Source of the DNA: Rhizobium alarense | GTDB lineage: Bacteria; Pseudomonadota; Alphaproteobacteria; Rhizobiales; Rhizobiaceae | Length of the DNA stretch: 40,473 nt | Assembly (NCBI RefSeq): GCF_021555155.1 | Contig: NZ_JAKGBU010000019.1 | Location: forward strand, 23,252 to 63,724 | Direction of reading: 5' to 3' | Shown here: positions 7,141 to 16,946 of the stretch, piece after piece | Layout of the letters: the number at the start of each line of letters is the position of its first letter | Position numbering within the stretch: position 1 is the first letter of the stretch | Made by a program: the position numbers and the translations under genes | The notes under the pieces: generated by a model | The model's input: the letters and a program-made list of their open reading frames with translations, nothing else | Told to the model about the DNA's origin: nothing | Database searches by the model: none

Positions 7141-8547
7141 TTATATTGCCTTGCGCGCCAGTTCGACAACGACCTTGAAGGCCATGTCGGCATCCGCTTC
7201 GGTCATCTCGAACTGGCCTGCCTGGAACCGGATCGCGATATGGCCGTCGACCCGGGTCTGAGTCAGGTAAATCCGGCCGTCGTCGTTGATGGCGCTGACG
7301 AGCGCGAGGTTGCGCGCATCCGGATCGCCATCGCCGCGGTGCCGGAAGGTGAAGAGCGACAGGACCGGCGCCGTGACGATCTCGAAATCCGGCTCCGCCG
7401 CAAGCCGCACCGCAACCCCGCGCGACCAGTCGACGTGGTTGCGGATCATCGCCTTCAGCCCCGACAGGCCGTGGTAGCGGAGCAGGAACCACAGTTTCAA
7501 CGCGCGAAAGCGCCGGCCGAGCGGCACGGACCATTCGGAATAGTTGATGACGCCGTCCTTGCCGTAGGTCTTGAGGAACTCCGGCTGGATCGCCAGCGTG
7601 CGCACCAATTCGCCGGGATTGCGGATGAAATGCGCGGAACAGTCGAACTGGGCGCCGAGCCACTTATGCGGATTGAAGACGACCGAATCCGCCTCCTCGA
7701 CGCCCTGCCACAGGGAGCGGAACTCCTCGCAGATCATCGCCGCACCCGCCCAGGCGGCGTCGACATGGACATAGAGGTCATGCCGTTTCGCAACGGCGAC
7801 AACCGCGGCGATATCGTCACAGGCACCGGTGCTGGTTCCGCCGGTGCAGGCGATGACGCCAGCCGGTCGGTAGCCGGATTCGACGTCCGCTCGGATCGCC
7901 GCATCGAGCGCCTGCGGATCCATGCCGCGCAGCGGTCCGGTGACCGGAACCCGCACCAGGTTCTCCTCGCCGATGCCGGCGATCCAGATCGCCCGGTCGA
8001 TCGACGTGTGCACTTGGCCGGACGCATAGATGCGCAACCGCGGAGCGTCCGTCAGCCCCGTCCTGTTGCCTCCCCATTGCAGGGTGCGCTCGCGCATCAC
8101 CAGCACGGCGGCGAGCGTCGCGGACGAGGCCGAATCCTGGATCACGCCGGCGAAGGCGGCCGGCAGGCCAACCGCCTGACGCAGCCAGTCGAGCATCTTC
8201 GTCTCAAGCTCGGTCGCCGCCGGCGAGGTCTGCCACAACATGCACTGGGCCGCCATGGCGGTGACGAGATATTCCGCCACGACCGAGACCGGCGCGGCGT
8301 TGGCGGGGAAATAGGCGAAGAAGCGCGGATGCTGCCAATGCGTCATGCCGGACGGGACGATCGCCTCGAAGTCCGCGAAGATCCGTTCCATCGACGTGCC
8401 CTCTTCCGGCGGAGCGGACGGGACCAGTGCCCCAATCTCGCCCGGCACCGTCTGCGCGCGGACCGGCCGGTCCCGCAGTGATGCGCGATAGTCGGCCCCC
8501 CATTCGGCGGCCCGTTGGGACCAGATTCGAAACGTCTCCTCATCCAT
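7141..8547 (-). CDS. Pyridoxal-phosphate-dependent decarboxylase, aromatic-amino-acid/glutamate decarboxylase family
   Basis: This is a 468-residue group II PLP decarboxylase. Visible features are the substrate-domain motif THWQHPRFFAYFP, H180 in SGQVHTSIDRA that would stack on the cofactor ring, D263 in YVHVDAAW that pairs with the pyridine nitrogen, and Schiff-base lysine K295 in FNPHKWLG. These match aromatic-L-amino-acid decarboxylases (DOPA, tryptophan, tyrosine, phenylalanine), and length and motif order fit. It removes the carboxyl group from an amino acid to give an amine and CO2. The ATG at 8547 is preceded by GGAG; an upstream in-frame extension to 8739 looks non-coding. It heads a leftward group with gabD and the HpaI aldolase and is divergent from the nitroreductase. 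The substrate is not resolved. Confidence 0.88.
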   Translation of the reverse strand: MDEETFRIWSQRAAEWGADYRASLRDRPVRAQTVPGEIGALVPSAPPEEGTSMERIFADFEAIVPSGMTHWQHPRFFAYFPANAAPVSVVAEYLVTAMAAQCMLWQTSPAATELETKMLDWLRQAVGLPAAFAGVIQDSASSATLAAVLVMRERTLQWGGNRTGLTDAPRLRIYASGQVHTSIDRAIWIAGIGEENLVRVPVTGPLRGMDPQALDAAIRADVESGYRPAGVIACTGGTSTGACDDIAAVVAVAKRHDLYVHVDAAWAGAAMICEEFRSLWQGVEEADSVVFNPHKWLGAQFDCSAHFIRNPGELVRTLAIQPEFLKTYGKDGVINYSEWSVPLGRRFRALKLWFLLRYHGLSGLKAMIRNHVDWSRGVAVRLAAEPDFEIVTAPVLSLFTFRHRGDGDPDARNLALVSAINDDGRIYLTQTRVDGHIAIRFQAGQFEMTEADADMAFKVVVELARKAI

Positions 8548-8702
8548 CAGCCGCTCCTTCCTGCTTGAAAGGCAACTCGCGCTTGCCGATACTGCCCGCC
8601 GTGCGATCCCCATGCCTATCGGGCAAATCATCTCGCCACAACAGCATTTACCGGATCCCGTGCCCGCAGGGCCGCGCAGCCGGCACAGGAAAGGATTACG
8701 CC

Positions 8703-9305
8703 TTGACCACCAGCAACAGCCGCACCGCCGACCATGCAATCGACACCCTCTTTCTCGACCGCTGGTCGCCGCGCGCCTTCACCGGCGAAGCAATGCCGCA
8801 GGAGGCGCTCGCGACGCTCTTCGAGGCGGCGCGCTGGGCACCCTCGGCCGGCAATGGCCAGCCCTGGTTCTTCGTCTACGGCCATCGCGGCACGGACGCC
8901 TTTGCGCGCATCTACGAGACGCTCGACGACGGCAACCGGCGCTGGACGGACAAGGCTTCCGTGCTTGCGGTCATCCTGTCACGCACCCATCGACGCGCCG
9001 CGAACGGTGAGCTTCGTCCGATCTACACCCACGCATTCGACACCGGAGCGGCCTGGCACGCGCTGGCGCTGCAGGCGACGCTTTCCGGCTATCACGCGCA
9101 TGCCATGGGCGGCATCGACCGCGAGGCGGCGATGGCGGCGCTCCAGGTGCCCGACGGTTTTCGGGTGGAAGCGGGGCTTGCGATCGGCAAGATCGCACCC
9201 CGCGAAACCCTGCCGGAAGACCTTGCGGTGCGCGAGACGCCGAGCCAGCGCAAACCGGCGTCCGAATTCGCCTTCGAGGGTTTTTTCACCGGCGAAAAGC
9301 CATAG
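8703..9305 (+). CDS. Nitroreductase family flavoprotein
   Basis: The product has about 200 residues and reads as a single-domain FMN-dependent NAD(P)H oxidoreductase. Family features are FLDRWSPRAFTGE near the N-terminus (FMN phosphate binding), ARWAPSAGNGQPW, which is the classic nitroreductase SxxNxQPW signature, and the C-terminal FAFEGFFTG. I chose the TTG at 8703 because AGGAAAGG lies 8 nt upstream and the sequence starts to resemble the family only there; no in-frame ATG fits. Members reduce nitro compounds, quinones or enones; the natural substrate is unknown. It is followed after 7 nt by the small Ada-like gene, so the two are probably co-transcribed. The divergent PLP decarboxylase starts 155 nt away. 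Confidence 0.87.
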   Translation: MTTSNSRTADHAIDTLFLDRWSPRAFTGEAMPQEALATLFEAARWAPSAGNGQPWFFVYGHRGTDAFARIYETLDDGNRRWTDKASVLAVILSRTHRRAANGELRPIYTHAFDTGAAWHALALQATLSGYHAHAMGGIDREAAMAALQVPDGFRVEAGLAIGKIAPRETLPEDLAVRETPSQRKPASEFAFEGFFTGEKP

Positions 9306-9312
9306 GTGATCC

Positions 9313-9561
9313 ATGACGACCGACGCCGCCGCAGTCCTGCCCTTCGATGAGGAAACGCTCTGGGAATTCATGTCCGCGCGGGACGCGAGCCGGGCCGGCT
9401 CGTTCTTCTGCGCGGTCAGGACGACCGGCATCTATTGCCGGCCCGGCTGTCCGGCGCGCCTTCCCTTGCGGCGCAATGTGAGCTTCCACGCCACGGCGCA
9501 GGACGCCGAACAGGCCGGCTTTCGTGCCTGCAAGCGATGCCGCCCAGGCGCAATACGCTGA
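9313..9561 (+). CDS. Free-standing Ada N-terminal zinc-binding domain protein
   Basis: These 82 residues correspond almost entirely to the zinc domain found at the N-terminus of Ada, the methylation-damage sensor. Four cysteines have exactly the Ada spacing: C42 in TTGIYCRPGC, C46, C73 and C76 in ACKRCRP; C42 aligns with the methyl-acceptor cysteine (C38) of E. coli Ada. No AraC helix-turn-helix or methyltransferase domain follows: the frame stops at 9561 and is succeeded by the gyrB terminator. The domain could scavenge methyl-phosphotriesters or methylating agents, act as a small zinc or DNA-binding protein, or be a remnant. The frame is intact with typical codon use, so I treat it as a gene. 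It is probably in an operon with the nitroreductase. Confidence 0.8.
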   Translation: MTTDAAAVLPFDEETLWEFMSARDASRAGSFFCAVRTTGIYCRPGCPARLPLRRNVSFHATAQDAEQAGFRACKRCRPGAIR

Positions 9562-9581
9562 GGGGCACATCTGACGACAGC

Positions 9582-9613
9582 GAAGCCCCGCCTCCTTGCG
9601 GCGGCGGGGCTTC
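9582..9613 (-). terminator. Hairpin terminator downstream of gyrB (bidirectional candidate)
   Basis: An 11-base perfect stem (9582-9592 with 9603-9613, GAAGCCCCGCC and its complement) with a 10-base loop lies 19 nt beyond the gyrB stop and 20 nt beyond the convergent Ada-domain gene. There is no clear T-run on either side, so it may act with Rho or simply protect 3' ends. Confidence 0.55.
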
Positions 9614-9632
9614 AGCGCGGAAGAGGCCAACG

Positions 9633-12086
<2,454 letters not shown>

Positions 12087-12135
12087 TTACGACAAAGCGG
12101 ATTCCAGACGAATCAGCGCTTTCACAGACATTGCA

Positions 12136-12164
12136 AATATAGGGTTTCCACCCGCAAGTTCCAA
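12136..12164 (-). promoter_or_regulatory. Probable gyrB promoter
   Basis: On the minus strand TTGGAA (12159-12164) and TATATT (12136-12141) are separated by 17 bases, a good sigma70-type arrangement in a locally AT-rich gap. Transcription would start near 12129 and give a leader of about 60 nt. Confidence 0.5.
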
Positions 12165-12199
12165 ACCAAGAAGCCTGAAATGCGGCAGAAAACCGGGGA

Positions 12200-12580
12200 T
12201 CATTCGGAATTTCGACGCGAATTGCAGGCCTTCTCGAGAATACCCGCCAGGCGCCGCACGGTTTCGGGCGGGAGGTCGCGGATTTCGGCGGCAAGCCGGT
12301 TGGCGAAGGCGGTGTATTCCGGCGGCAGGCCGGCGGTGTCGACCACCACGCGCGGGTCCGAGATGCGGGCGATGCGGAACAGTTCCTCCGCCTCGTCCCA
12401 GATGATGTTGAAGTAGCCGGCGATACGCTGCAGGAAGTCGAAGCTCGGCATGCCGCGCCGTCCGTGTTCGAGCGCGGAGAGATAGGCAGCGCTGACACCG
12501 AGCGCTTCGGCCATGTCCTTTTGCGACACGCCCTTGCGTTCCCTCAGATGCCGCACCGCGAGGCCGAAGGGCGTTGTCAT
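12200..12580 (-). CDS. XRE-family helix-turn-helix transcriptional regulator
   Basis: This is a 126-residue DNA-binding protein. Residues about 6-60 are a Cro/CI-type helix-turn-helix: LAVRHLRERKGVSQKDMAEALGVS followed by YLSALEHGRRG. The remaining part, with FNIIWDEAEELFRIA and a C-terminal helical region, is typical of a small alphaproteobacterial subfamily. Its start codon overlaps the stop of the smr gene as ATGA, so it is translationally coupled and is the last gene of the tim44-like, mltA, smr, xre operon. The target is unknown; regulators placed last in an operon often control that operon, but nothing in the sequence proves it. gyrB follows after 131 nt with its own promoter. Confidence 0.85.
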   Translation of the reverse strand: MTTPFGLAVRHLRERKGVSQKDMAEALGVSAAYLSALEHGRRGMPSFDFLQRIAGYFNIIWDEAEELFRIARISDPRVVVDTAGLPPEYTAFANRLAAEIRDLPPETVRRLAGILEKACNSRRNSE

Positions 12581-13146
12581 CGGATGGCTCCGCCCTGCCT
12601 GGCGAGTCGCACATAGAGCGCGCCCTCGCCGCCGTGATTGCGTGCCGCCGGCTCGTAGGAGGAGATCAGCGGCCGGAATTCAGGGAGCGAGAACCACAGC
12701 GGCACCGCGCGCTTCAGCGCTCCGTCGCTGCCGATCGAGCCGCCCTTGCCGGTGATGACGAGGACATGGCGCAGGCCCCGATCGTGCGCGCGGATCAGGA
12801 AGCCCAGCAACAGCCCGTGCGCCTCGCTCTGGATCATGCCGTGCAGGTCGATTCGCGCCTCGAGCGGCAGCCTTCCCTTCGCGATCTTGCGCTTGACCGG
12901 CAGTTCGAGCGGGTGGTGATGCTTCACGCCGCCTCGAGATTCCTGCGTCAGTTGTACCCCCGCCGGTGCCGGACGGGGCGGCGCCGTCTTCATGGCCACC
13001 AGCCTGTCCCGTTCGGCCGCTTCCTCCGCGAGAACCGCCTCGAAGTCTTCGAGTGCCTCTTCGCGTCCCGGCAGCGGGCGGGTGCTGCGGGCGACTTTTC
13101 CCCAGAGGATGCGATCTTCGCGGCTGAGGTCCTTACCCTTTGCCAT
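12577..13146 (-). CDS. Smr (MutS2 C-terminal-like) domain protein
   Basis: The 189-residue protein has a charged N-terminal half and a C-terminal Smr domain. Domain marks are ARIDLHGM (the LDLHG motif), VITGKGG (TGxG loop) and YEPAARNHGGEGALYVRL at the end. Smr domains nick branched DNA or cleave RNA; stand-alone forms such as E. coli SmrA/SmrB have endonuclease activity, and SmrB acts on stalled ribosomes. The start ATG at 13146 lies inside the 3' end of mltA (14-nt overlap), and the stop overlaps the xre start, so the gene is coupled on both sides. The cellular role here is open. Confidence 0.87.
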   Translation of the reverse strand: MAKGKDLSREDRILWGKVARSTRPLPGREEALEDFEAVLAEEAAERDRLVAMKTAPPRPAPAGVQLTQESRGGVKHHHPLELPVKRKIAKGRLPLEARIDLHGMIQSEAHGLLLGFLIRAHDRGLRHVLVITGKGGSIGSDGALKRAVPLWFSLPEFRPLISSYEPAARNHGGEGALYVRLARQGGAIR

Positions 13147-14248
13147 GGCCGAATCTCTTCGCCGCCGCGCGGGGGATGAGGATGTGGAAGTGCGCCGCGT
13201 TGCGCACATTGCCGGCGAGCACGCCGGCCGCTTCGCCCGATCCGATGAACAGATCGCCGCGGGCCGGTCCGGTGATCGCCGTGCCCGTGTCGAGCGCCAG
13301 CATCAGCCGGCGGAACGGCCTCCCCCGATCGATATGGGTCAGGCTGTCGCTCGCGATGTGGAACGGTGTGCCGAAGGTATGGATCAGCCGGTCGACGGCC
13401 AGCGACCGCCCCGCGACGAGCGGCACCTTTGCCGCTGCGACCGGGCCGCGCGACAGGTCCGTCACCGGCGCCTCGCGGAAGAAGATATACGACCGGTTGT
13501 GCCAGAGCACATCATCCGCCCGGTCCGGATGCGCCGCAAGCCAGGCACGGATCGACGCCATGGAAACGGTTGCAGCGTCGATCTCGCCACGGTCGATCAG
13601 CAGCCGACCGATCGGCGAAAACGGGTGGCCGGATTTTGCCGCATAGGTGATTCGCAGCACCCGGCCGTCGGCGAAGCGGAGCCTTGCGGCCCCCTGGATA
13701 TGGGCGAAGAACACGTCCACCCGGGAGCGCGCGAAGGCGATCTCCAGCCCCCGACCGGCAAGATGGCCCTCATCGATGGCGCGCCGGTCGGCATATTCGG
13801 CGACCGTCTCGCCGTCGAGGCGCCCGAAGGCATAGGATGCGTCAAGCGTTGGCGGGCGATTCGTTTCGTCGAGATCGATCAAATCGTCGGGCCGGCGATA
13901 GAACGGGTGGCGGTATTCAGCGTCCGCTTCCGCGCGGACTTCAACGTCCGGTTCATAATAGGCGGTGACGAAGCCCGACGGCACTTCCGCCGGTTCGATC
14001 AGGAAGGGCGTGAACCACGTTTCGAAGAACACCCTCGCCGCTGCCGCATCGGCTGGCGGGTTCTCGTCGGCGGCAGCGAACGCCGGCAGCAGATCGTCCG
14101 CGGTCACGCCGAGCGAGCCGGTGCGATAGGGTTTCACGTGAATCACGTGGCGCCGACAATCGGCCATCGCCGGAAAAAGCGGGGACGGATCATCCTCCGG
14201 CCAGCCCGGAAGTTCTTCGTAGCGGACCGGGCGCAGGCGGAAGTCCAT
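13133..14248 (-). CDS. mltA: Membrane-bound lytic murein transglycosylase A family protein (MltA)
   Basis: MltA-type enzymes cleave the MurNAc-GlcNAc bond of peptidoglycan and form 1,6-anhydro ends. The 371 residues hold the MltA barrel segment (GFVTAYYEPDVEV, HPFYRRPDDL, RAIDEG) and the 3D domain near the C-terminus with DTGTAITGPARGDLFIGSG, whose aspartates include the catalytic one. I see no signal peptide or lipobox: the protein starts MDFRLRPVRYEELPGW and there is no room for an extension because the upstream gene stops 12 nt earlier. Export is therefore unexplained. The gene overlaps smr by 14 nt. A parS-like 16-mer lies inside it (14130-14145). Confidence 0.9.
   Translation of the reverse strand: MDFRLRPVRYEELPGWPEDDPSPLFPAMADCRRHVIHVKPYRTGSLGVTADDLLPAFAAADENPPADAAAARVFFETWFTPFLIEPAEVPSGFVTAYYEPDVEVRAEADAEYRHPFYRRPDDLIDLDETNRPPTLDASYAFGRLDGETVAEYADRRAIDEGHLAGRGLEIAFARSRVDVFFAHIQGAARLRFADGRVLRITYAAKSGHPFSPIGRLLIDRGEIDAATVSMASIRAWLAAHPDRADDVLWHNRSYIFFREAPVTDLSRGPVAAAKVPLVAGRSLAVDRLIHTFGTPFHIASDSLTHIDRGRPFRRLMLALDTGTAITGPARGDLFIGSGEAAGVLAGNVRNAAHFHILIPRAAAKRFGHGKG
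14130..14145. promoter_or_regulatory. parS-like site 1 (inside mltA)
   Basis: GGTTTCACGTGAATCA differs from the general parS 16-mer TGTTTCACGTGAAACA at two positions. It is the leftmost of seven such sites in the window, about 5.7 kb left of the putative origin. ParB is encoded at 28119-29006. Confidence 0.6.
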
Positions 14249-14260
14249 GAGCGCTCCGGC

Positions 14261-14965
14261 TCAGCCTTCGGATTCGGTGGCGATCAGCTTCCAGTTGGGG
14301 TCGCGCGAGCGCACGTCGCGCGAAAAGGTCCAGATGTCGTTGACCTCGGCCACGGCCTCCGCGTCCCCGTCGATGAGCGCACCGGCCTTGTCATAGGTCG
14401 CCGAAATGAGCTGGCTGATGATGCGCAGCGTGATGTTGACTTCCTGGTCCTTCACTTCGGCGGCCACGATGTCGGCCTTCTCGATGCCGACGAAGCTCGA
14501 CTTCACCACCTCGCCGCGCGCTTCGCGTTCGCCGATCGCAGCGTCGAAACCGTCATAGACCTCACGTGAAAGCAGGTTCTTCAGGGTCTTCCGGTCGCCG
14601 TCGGCAAACGCCACGACGATCATCTCGTAGGCCATGCGGGCACCATTGACGAATTCCTTCGGCTCGAAGGACGGATCGGAGTCGACAACCTTGCGCAGCG
14701 AGCCGTTGACCGGCGTGCCGGCGGGCGCAAAGGCGTCCACGGCGGCATAAGCGCTTTCCGTCTCTTCCGCTCCATCCCGGCGGGGCAGGGTGATCACCTT
14801 GCCGCGATCGGCCGAATCGGCGGATTCGACCGTCTCGCGCTTGGCATAGGGATCGAAGGGCGGCCTTTCATGCCCGGTGCGGCGCCCCAAAACGTTGCGC
14901 AACTGCAGGAAGATGACCACCGCCGCAACCAGAAAGAAGATCGTTACTATGTCAAAAGAGTCCAT
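14261..14965 (-). CDS. Tim44/TimA-like domain inner-membrane protein
   Basis: The 234-residue product starts with one membrane segment (FDIVTIFFLVAAVVIFLQL, residues about 4-22), then a polar linker of about 70 residues and a Tim44-like domain from about residue 95 (DPSFEPKEFVNGARMAYEMIV to the C-terminal WTFSRDVRSRDPNWKLIATE). In mitochondria Tim44 anchors the import motor; bacterial members such as Caulobacter TimA are membrane-attached and may help protein folding or translocation. It is first in the operon with mltA, smr and xre; mltA starts 12 nt downstream. Its promoter is at 15005-15033. It is divergent from fxsA-secB, and placement next to the SecB chaperone gene is suggestive. Confidence 0.85.
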   Translation of the reverse strand: MDSFDIVTIFFLVAAVVIFLQLRNVLGRRTGHERPPFDPYAKRETVESADSADRGKVITLPRRDGAEETESAYAAVDAFAPAGTPVNGSLRKVVDSDPSFEPKEFVNGARMAYEMIVVAFADGDRKTLKNLLSREVYDGFDAAIGEREARGEVVKSSFVGIEKADIVAAEVKDQEVNITLRIISQLISATYDKAGALIDGDAEAVAEVNDIWTFSRDVRSRDPNWKLIATESEG

Positions 14966-15004
14966 ATCCGTCCGGAACCGCCGTTCTTATTCTTGTCAGC
15001 TTCC

Positions 15005-15033
15005 CATATAGTCCGCAAAAGCCCATCATTCAA
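15005..15033 (-). promoter_or_regulatory. Probable promoter of the tim44-like/mltA/smr/xre operon
   Basis: On the minus strand TTGAAT (15028-15033) and TATATG (15005-15010) are 17 bases apart. Transcription would start near 14998, about 33 nt ahead of the first start codon. Confidence 0.5.
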
Positions 15034-15090
15034 ATAGCGAAGCCGTGCCCATGTCCGCTTTCTGTCAGACGGCCGGCGCACCGGAGAACC

Positions 15091-15582
15091 ATGCTGAGAC
15101 TTCTCATCCCCTTTGCCGTCCTGCTTCTGCCGCTCGCCGAGATCGCCTGCTTCATTCTCGTCGGGCGCCGCATCGGGCTTTTCCCGACGCTTGGCCTCGT
15201 CGTTCTTGCCGCCGCGGCGGGCATCGTCCTGATGCGCATCCAGGGCTTCGGAGCCCTGATGCGGCTGCGACAGAGTGCGGCAGAGGGCAAGGCGCCGGGC
15301 CGCGAGATGCTCGACGCGGCGATGATCGTGCTCGCCGGCCTGCTGCTGCTCATCCCCGGCTTCCTCACGGACATCGTCGGTCTGCTGCTGTTCCTGCCCC
15401 CGGTGCGACAATGGATGTGGAATCGCCTGATCCGCAATGTCGTGATCGTGACGCCGGGCGGCAGCCGCGGCGGATGGCACGCGACACCGGAGCGGGATCC
15501 GCGCACGATCGATCTCGACAGCGACGAGTTCCATCGCGACGCGGCGCGCGGTGACCGGCCCGGCGCCGGCCGGCCGGACTGA
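15091..15582 (+). CDS. fxsA: FxsA family inner-membrane protein
   Basis: The 163-residue product has the FxsA layout: three or four hydrophobic segments (LLIPFAVLLLPLAEIACFILV; FPTLGLVVLAAAAGIVLM; AMIVLAGLLLLIPGFLTDIVG; LLLFLPPVRQ) and a polar C-terminal tail from about residue 115. The motif IPGFLTDIVGLLL is the most conserved part of the family. E. coli FxsA suppresses F-plasmid exclusion of phage T7 when overproduced; the normal role is unknown. The gene is 69 nt upstream of secB on the same strand and probably shares its transcript. The start ATG at 15091 fits the family N-terminus. Confidence 0.9.
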   Translation: MLRLLIPFAVLLLPLAEIACFILVGRRIGLFPTLGLVVLAAAAGIVLMRIQGFGALMRLRQSAAEGKAPGREMLDAAMIVLAGLLLLIPGFLTDIVGLLLFLPPVRQWMWNRLIRNVVIVTPGGSRGGWHATPERDPRTIDLDSDEFHRDAARGDRPGAGRPD

Positions 15583-15651
15583 GGGCCGCAGGGTTGTAAG
15601 CCGGGATGGCAAGTGGTAGATGGCCAGCAGCTTTGACCTTGAGGACGTGCA

Positions 15652-16134
15652 ATGACCACCGACGCAGCAACCGGCAACCAGGCGGCGACCCCGTCGCTCA
15701 GCATCCTGGCGCAGTATGTTAAGGACCTTTCCTTTGAAAACCCCGGTGCGCCGCGTTCGCTGCAGGCCCGCGAAAACGCGCCGTCGATCAACATCAGCGT
15801 CAATGTCAACGCCAATCCGCTTTCCGAAACGGAATATGACGTCGTGCTCTCCCTGAACGCGGAAGCCAAGGACGGCGGCAAGATGCTGTTCAATGCCGAG
15901 CTCTCCTATGGCGGCGTTTTCCGTGTCACCGGTTTCCCGCAGGAGCACATGCTGCCGGTCCTCTTCATCGAGTGCCCGCGCCTGCTCTTCCCGTTCGCCC
16001 GTCAGATCGTCGCCGACGCCACCCGCAACGGCGGTTTCCCGCCGCTGATGATCGACCCGATCGATTTCGCCCAGATGTTCCAGCAGCGCATGACCGAGGA
16101 ACAGGTGAAGGCTCAGGTCTCCAAGACCAACTGA
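15652..16134 (+). CDS. secB: Protein-export chaperone SecB
   Basis: SecB is a tetrameric cytosolic chaperone that keeps preproteins unfolded and passes them to SecA at the translocon. The 160 residues match the family: [20 protein letters not shown] near the start, [10 protein letters not shown], the hydrophobic groove and the SecA-contact region with [29 protein letters not shown] near the C-terminus. Length is normal for an alphaproteobacterial SecB. A clear Rho-independent terminator follows 25 nt downstream. Its upstream neighbour is fxsA. Confidence 0.97.
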   Translation: MTTDAATGNQAATPSLSILAQYVKDLSFENPGAPRSLQARENAPSINISVNVNANPLSETEYDVVLSLNAEAKDGGKMLFNAELSYGGVFRVTGFPQEHMLPVLFIECPRLLFPFARQIVADATRNGGFPPLMIDPIDFAQMFQQRMTEEQVKAQVSKTN

Positions 16135-16158
16135 TCGCTTCCGAGCACACGGCAAACG

Positions 16159-16193
16159 AACGCCCGGTCCATATGAACCGGGCGTTTTCTTTT
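16159..16193 (+). terminator. Rho-independent terminator of fxsA-secB
   Basis: Ten perfect pairs AACGCCCGGT/ACCGGGCGTT (16159-16168 with 16177-16186), one further C-G pair over an ATAT loop, and a T-rich tail TTTTCTTTT from 16185. This is the best intrinsic terminator in the window. Confidence 0.9.
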
Positions 16194-16235
16194 GCGATGC
16201 CTCAAGCGCGCGCGAAGCCGTGGCGGCCGACCGGC

Positions 16236-16946
16236 CTAATCCGCTGCATATTTGTTCCAGATCGCCTTGTCGCCGATCGTGGCCACCATCGCGGCATGAG
16301 CCTCGATTTCCGCGGGGGACAAACGGGGCGGAAGCGGAGTTGGCCGCACGGCGAGCGGCGCCACCGTCTCCTCGCTGGAGGTCTCGCCGCCGGGGCCGCG
16401 CGTCACCTCGGCCGACGTCAGGCCGAGCGCCGCCTGCCTGCCGCCGATCATCTCGATATAGACTTCCGCGAGCAGTTCCGAATCGAGCAGCGCGCCGTGT
16501 TTGGTACGATGCGAATTGTCGATGCCGTAGCGCCGGCACAAGGCGTCGAGGGAGTTCGGCCCCATCGGGTGCTTGCGACGCGCCAGCGCCAGCGTATCCG
16601 TTACCCGCTCATTGCCGATCGGCGGCAGGCCGAGCCGCTCGAATTCGGCATTCATGAAGCCCATGTCGAAGGTGGCGTTGTGCGCCACCCACTTCGCGTC
16701 GCCGAAAAAGGCGATGATCTCTTCGGCAACCTCTGCAAAGGACGGCTTGTCCTTCAGGAACTCATCCGTGATGCCGTGCACAGCGAGTGCATCCGGATGC
16801 ACTTTCCGGTCGCCCGGATTGACGTAGAGATGAAGAGTGCGCCCGGTCGGGAAATGATTGTCGAGTTCGATGCCACCGATCTCGATGACGCGGTCGGCGC
16901 GGTTGTCGAGGCCGGTCGTTTCCGTATCGAAGATGATCTCACGCAT
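16236..16946 (-). CDS. dnaQ: DNA polymerase III epsilon subunit (3'-5' proofreading exonuclease)
   Basis: Epsilon forms the core polymerase with alpha and theta and removes misinserted bases. The 236 residues show the DEDDh exonuclease motifs: Exo[10 protein letters not shown] (D7, E9), Exo[13 protein letters not shown] and Exo[18 protein letters not shown] proline-rich linker ([10 protein letters not shown]) leads to a short C-terminal tail, probably the contact to the alpha subunit. The start at 16946 overlaps the end of coaE by 8 nt, indicating coupled translation; an in-frame upstream ATG at 16982 would add 12 residues not typical of the family. It is last in the operon ppsR-maf-aroE-coaE-dnaQ. 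Confidence 0.95.
   Translation of the reverse strand: MREIIFDTETTGLDNRADRVIEIGGIELDNHFPTGRTLHLYVNPGDRKVHPDALAVHGITDEFLKDKPSFAEVAEEIIAFFGDAKWVAHNATFDMGFMNAEFERLGLPPIGNERVTDTLALARRKHPMGPNSLDALCRRYGIDNSHRTKHGALLDSELLAEVYIEMIGGRQAALGLTSAEVTRGPGGETSSEETVAPLAVRPTPLPPRLSPAEIEAHAAMVATIGDKAIWNKYAAD

Noticed and set aside
5524-8481. 985-codon + strand frame opposite hpaI, gabD and the decarboxylase
   Set aside because: The minus-strand genes have complete catalytic motifs in register; the + frame is a codon-bias shadow.
14557-14572. CACGTG-centred sequence GACCTCACGTGAAAGC considered as parS
   Set aside because: Six of sixteen positions differ from the consensus outside the CACGTG core.
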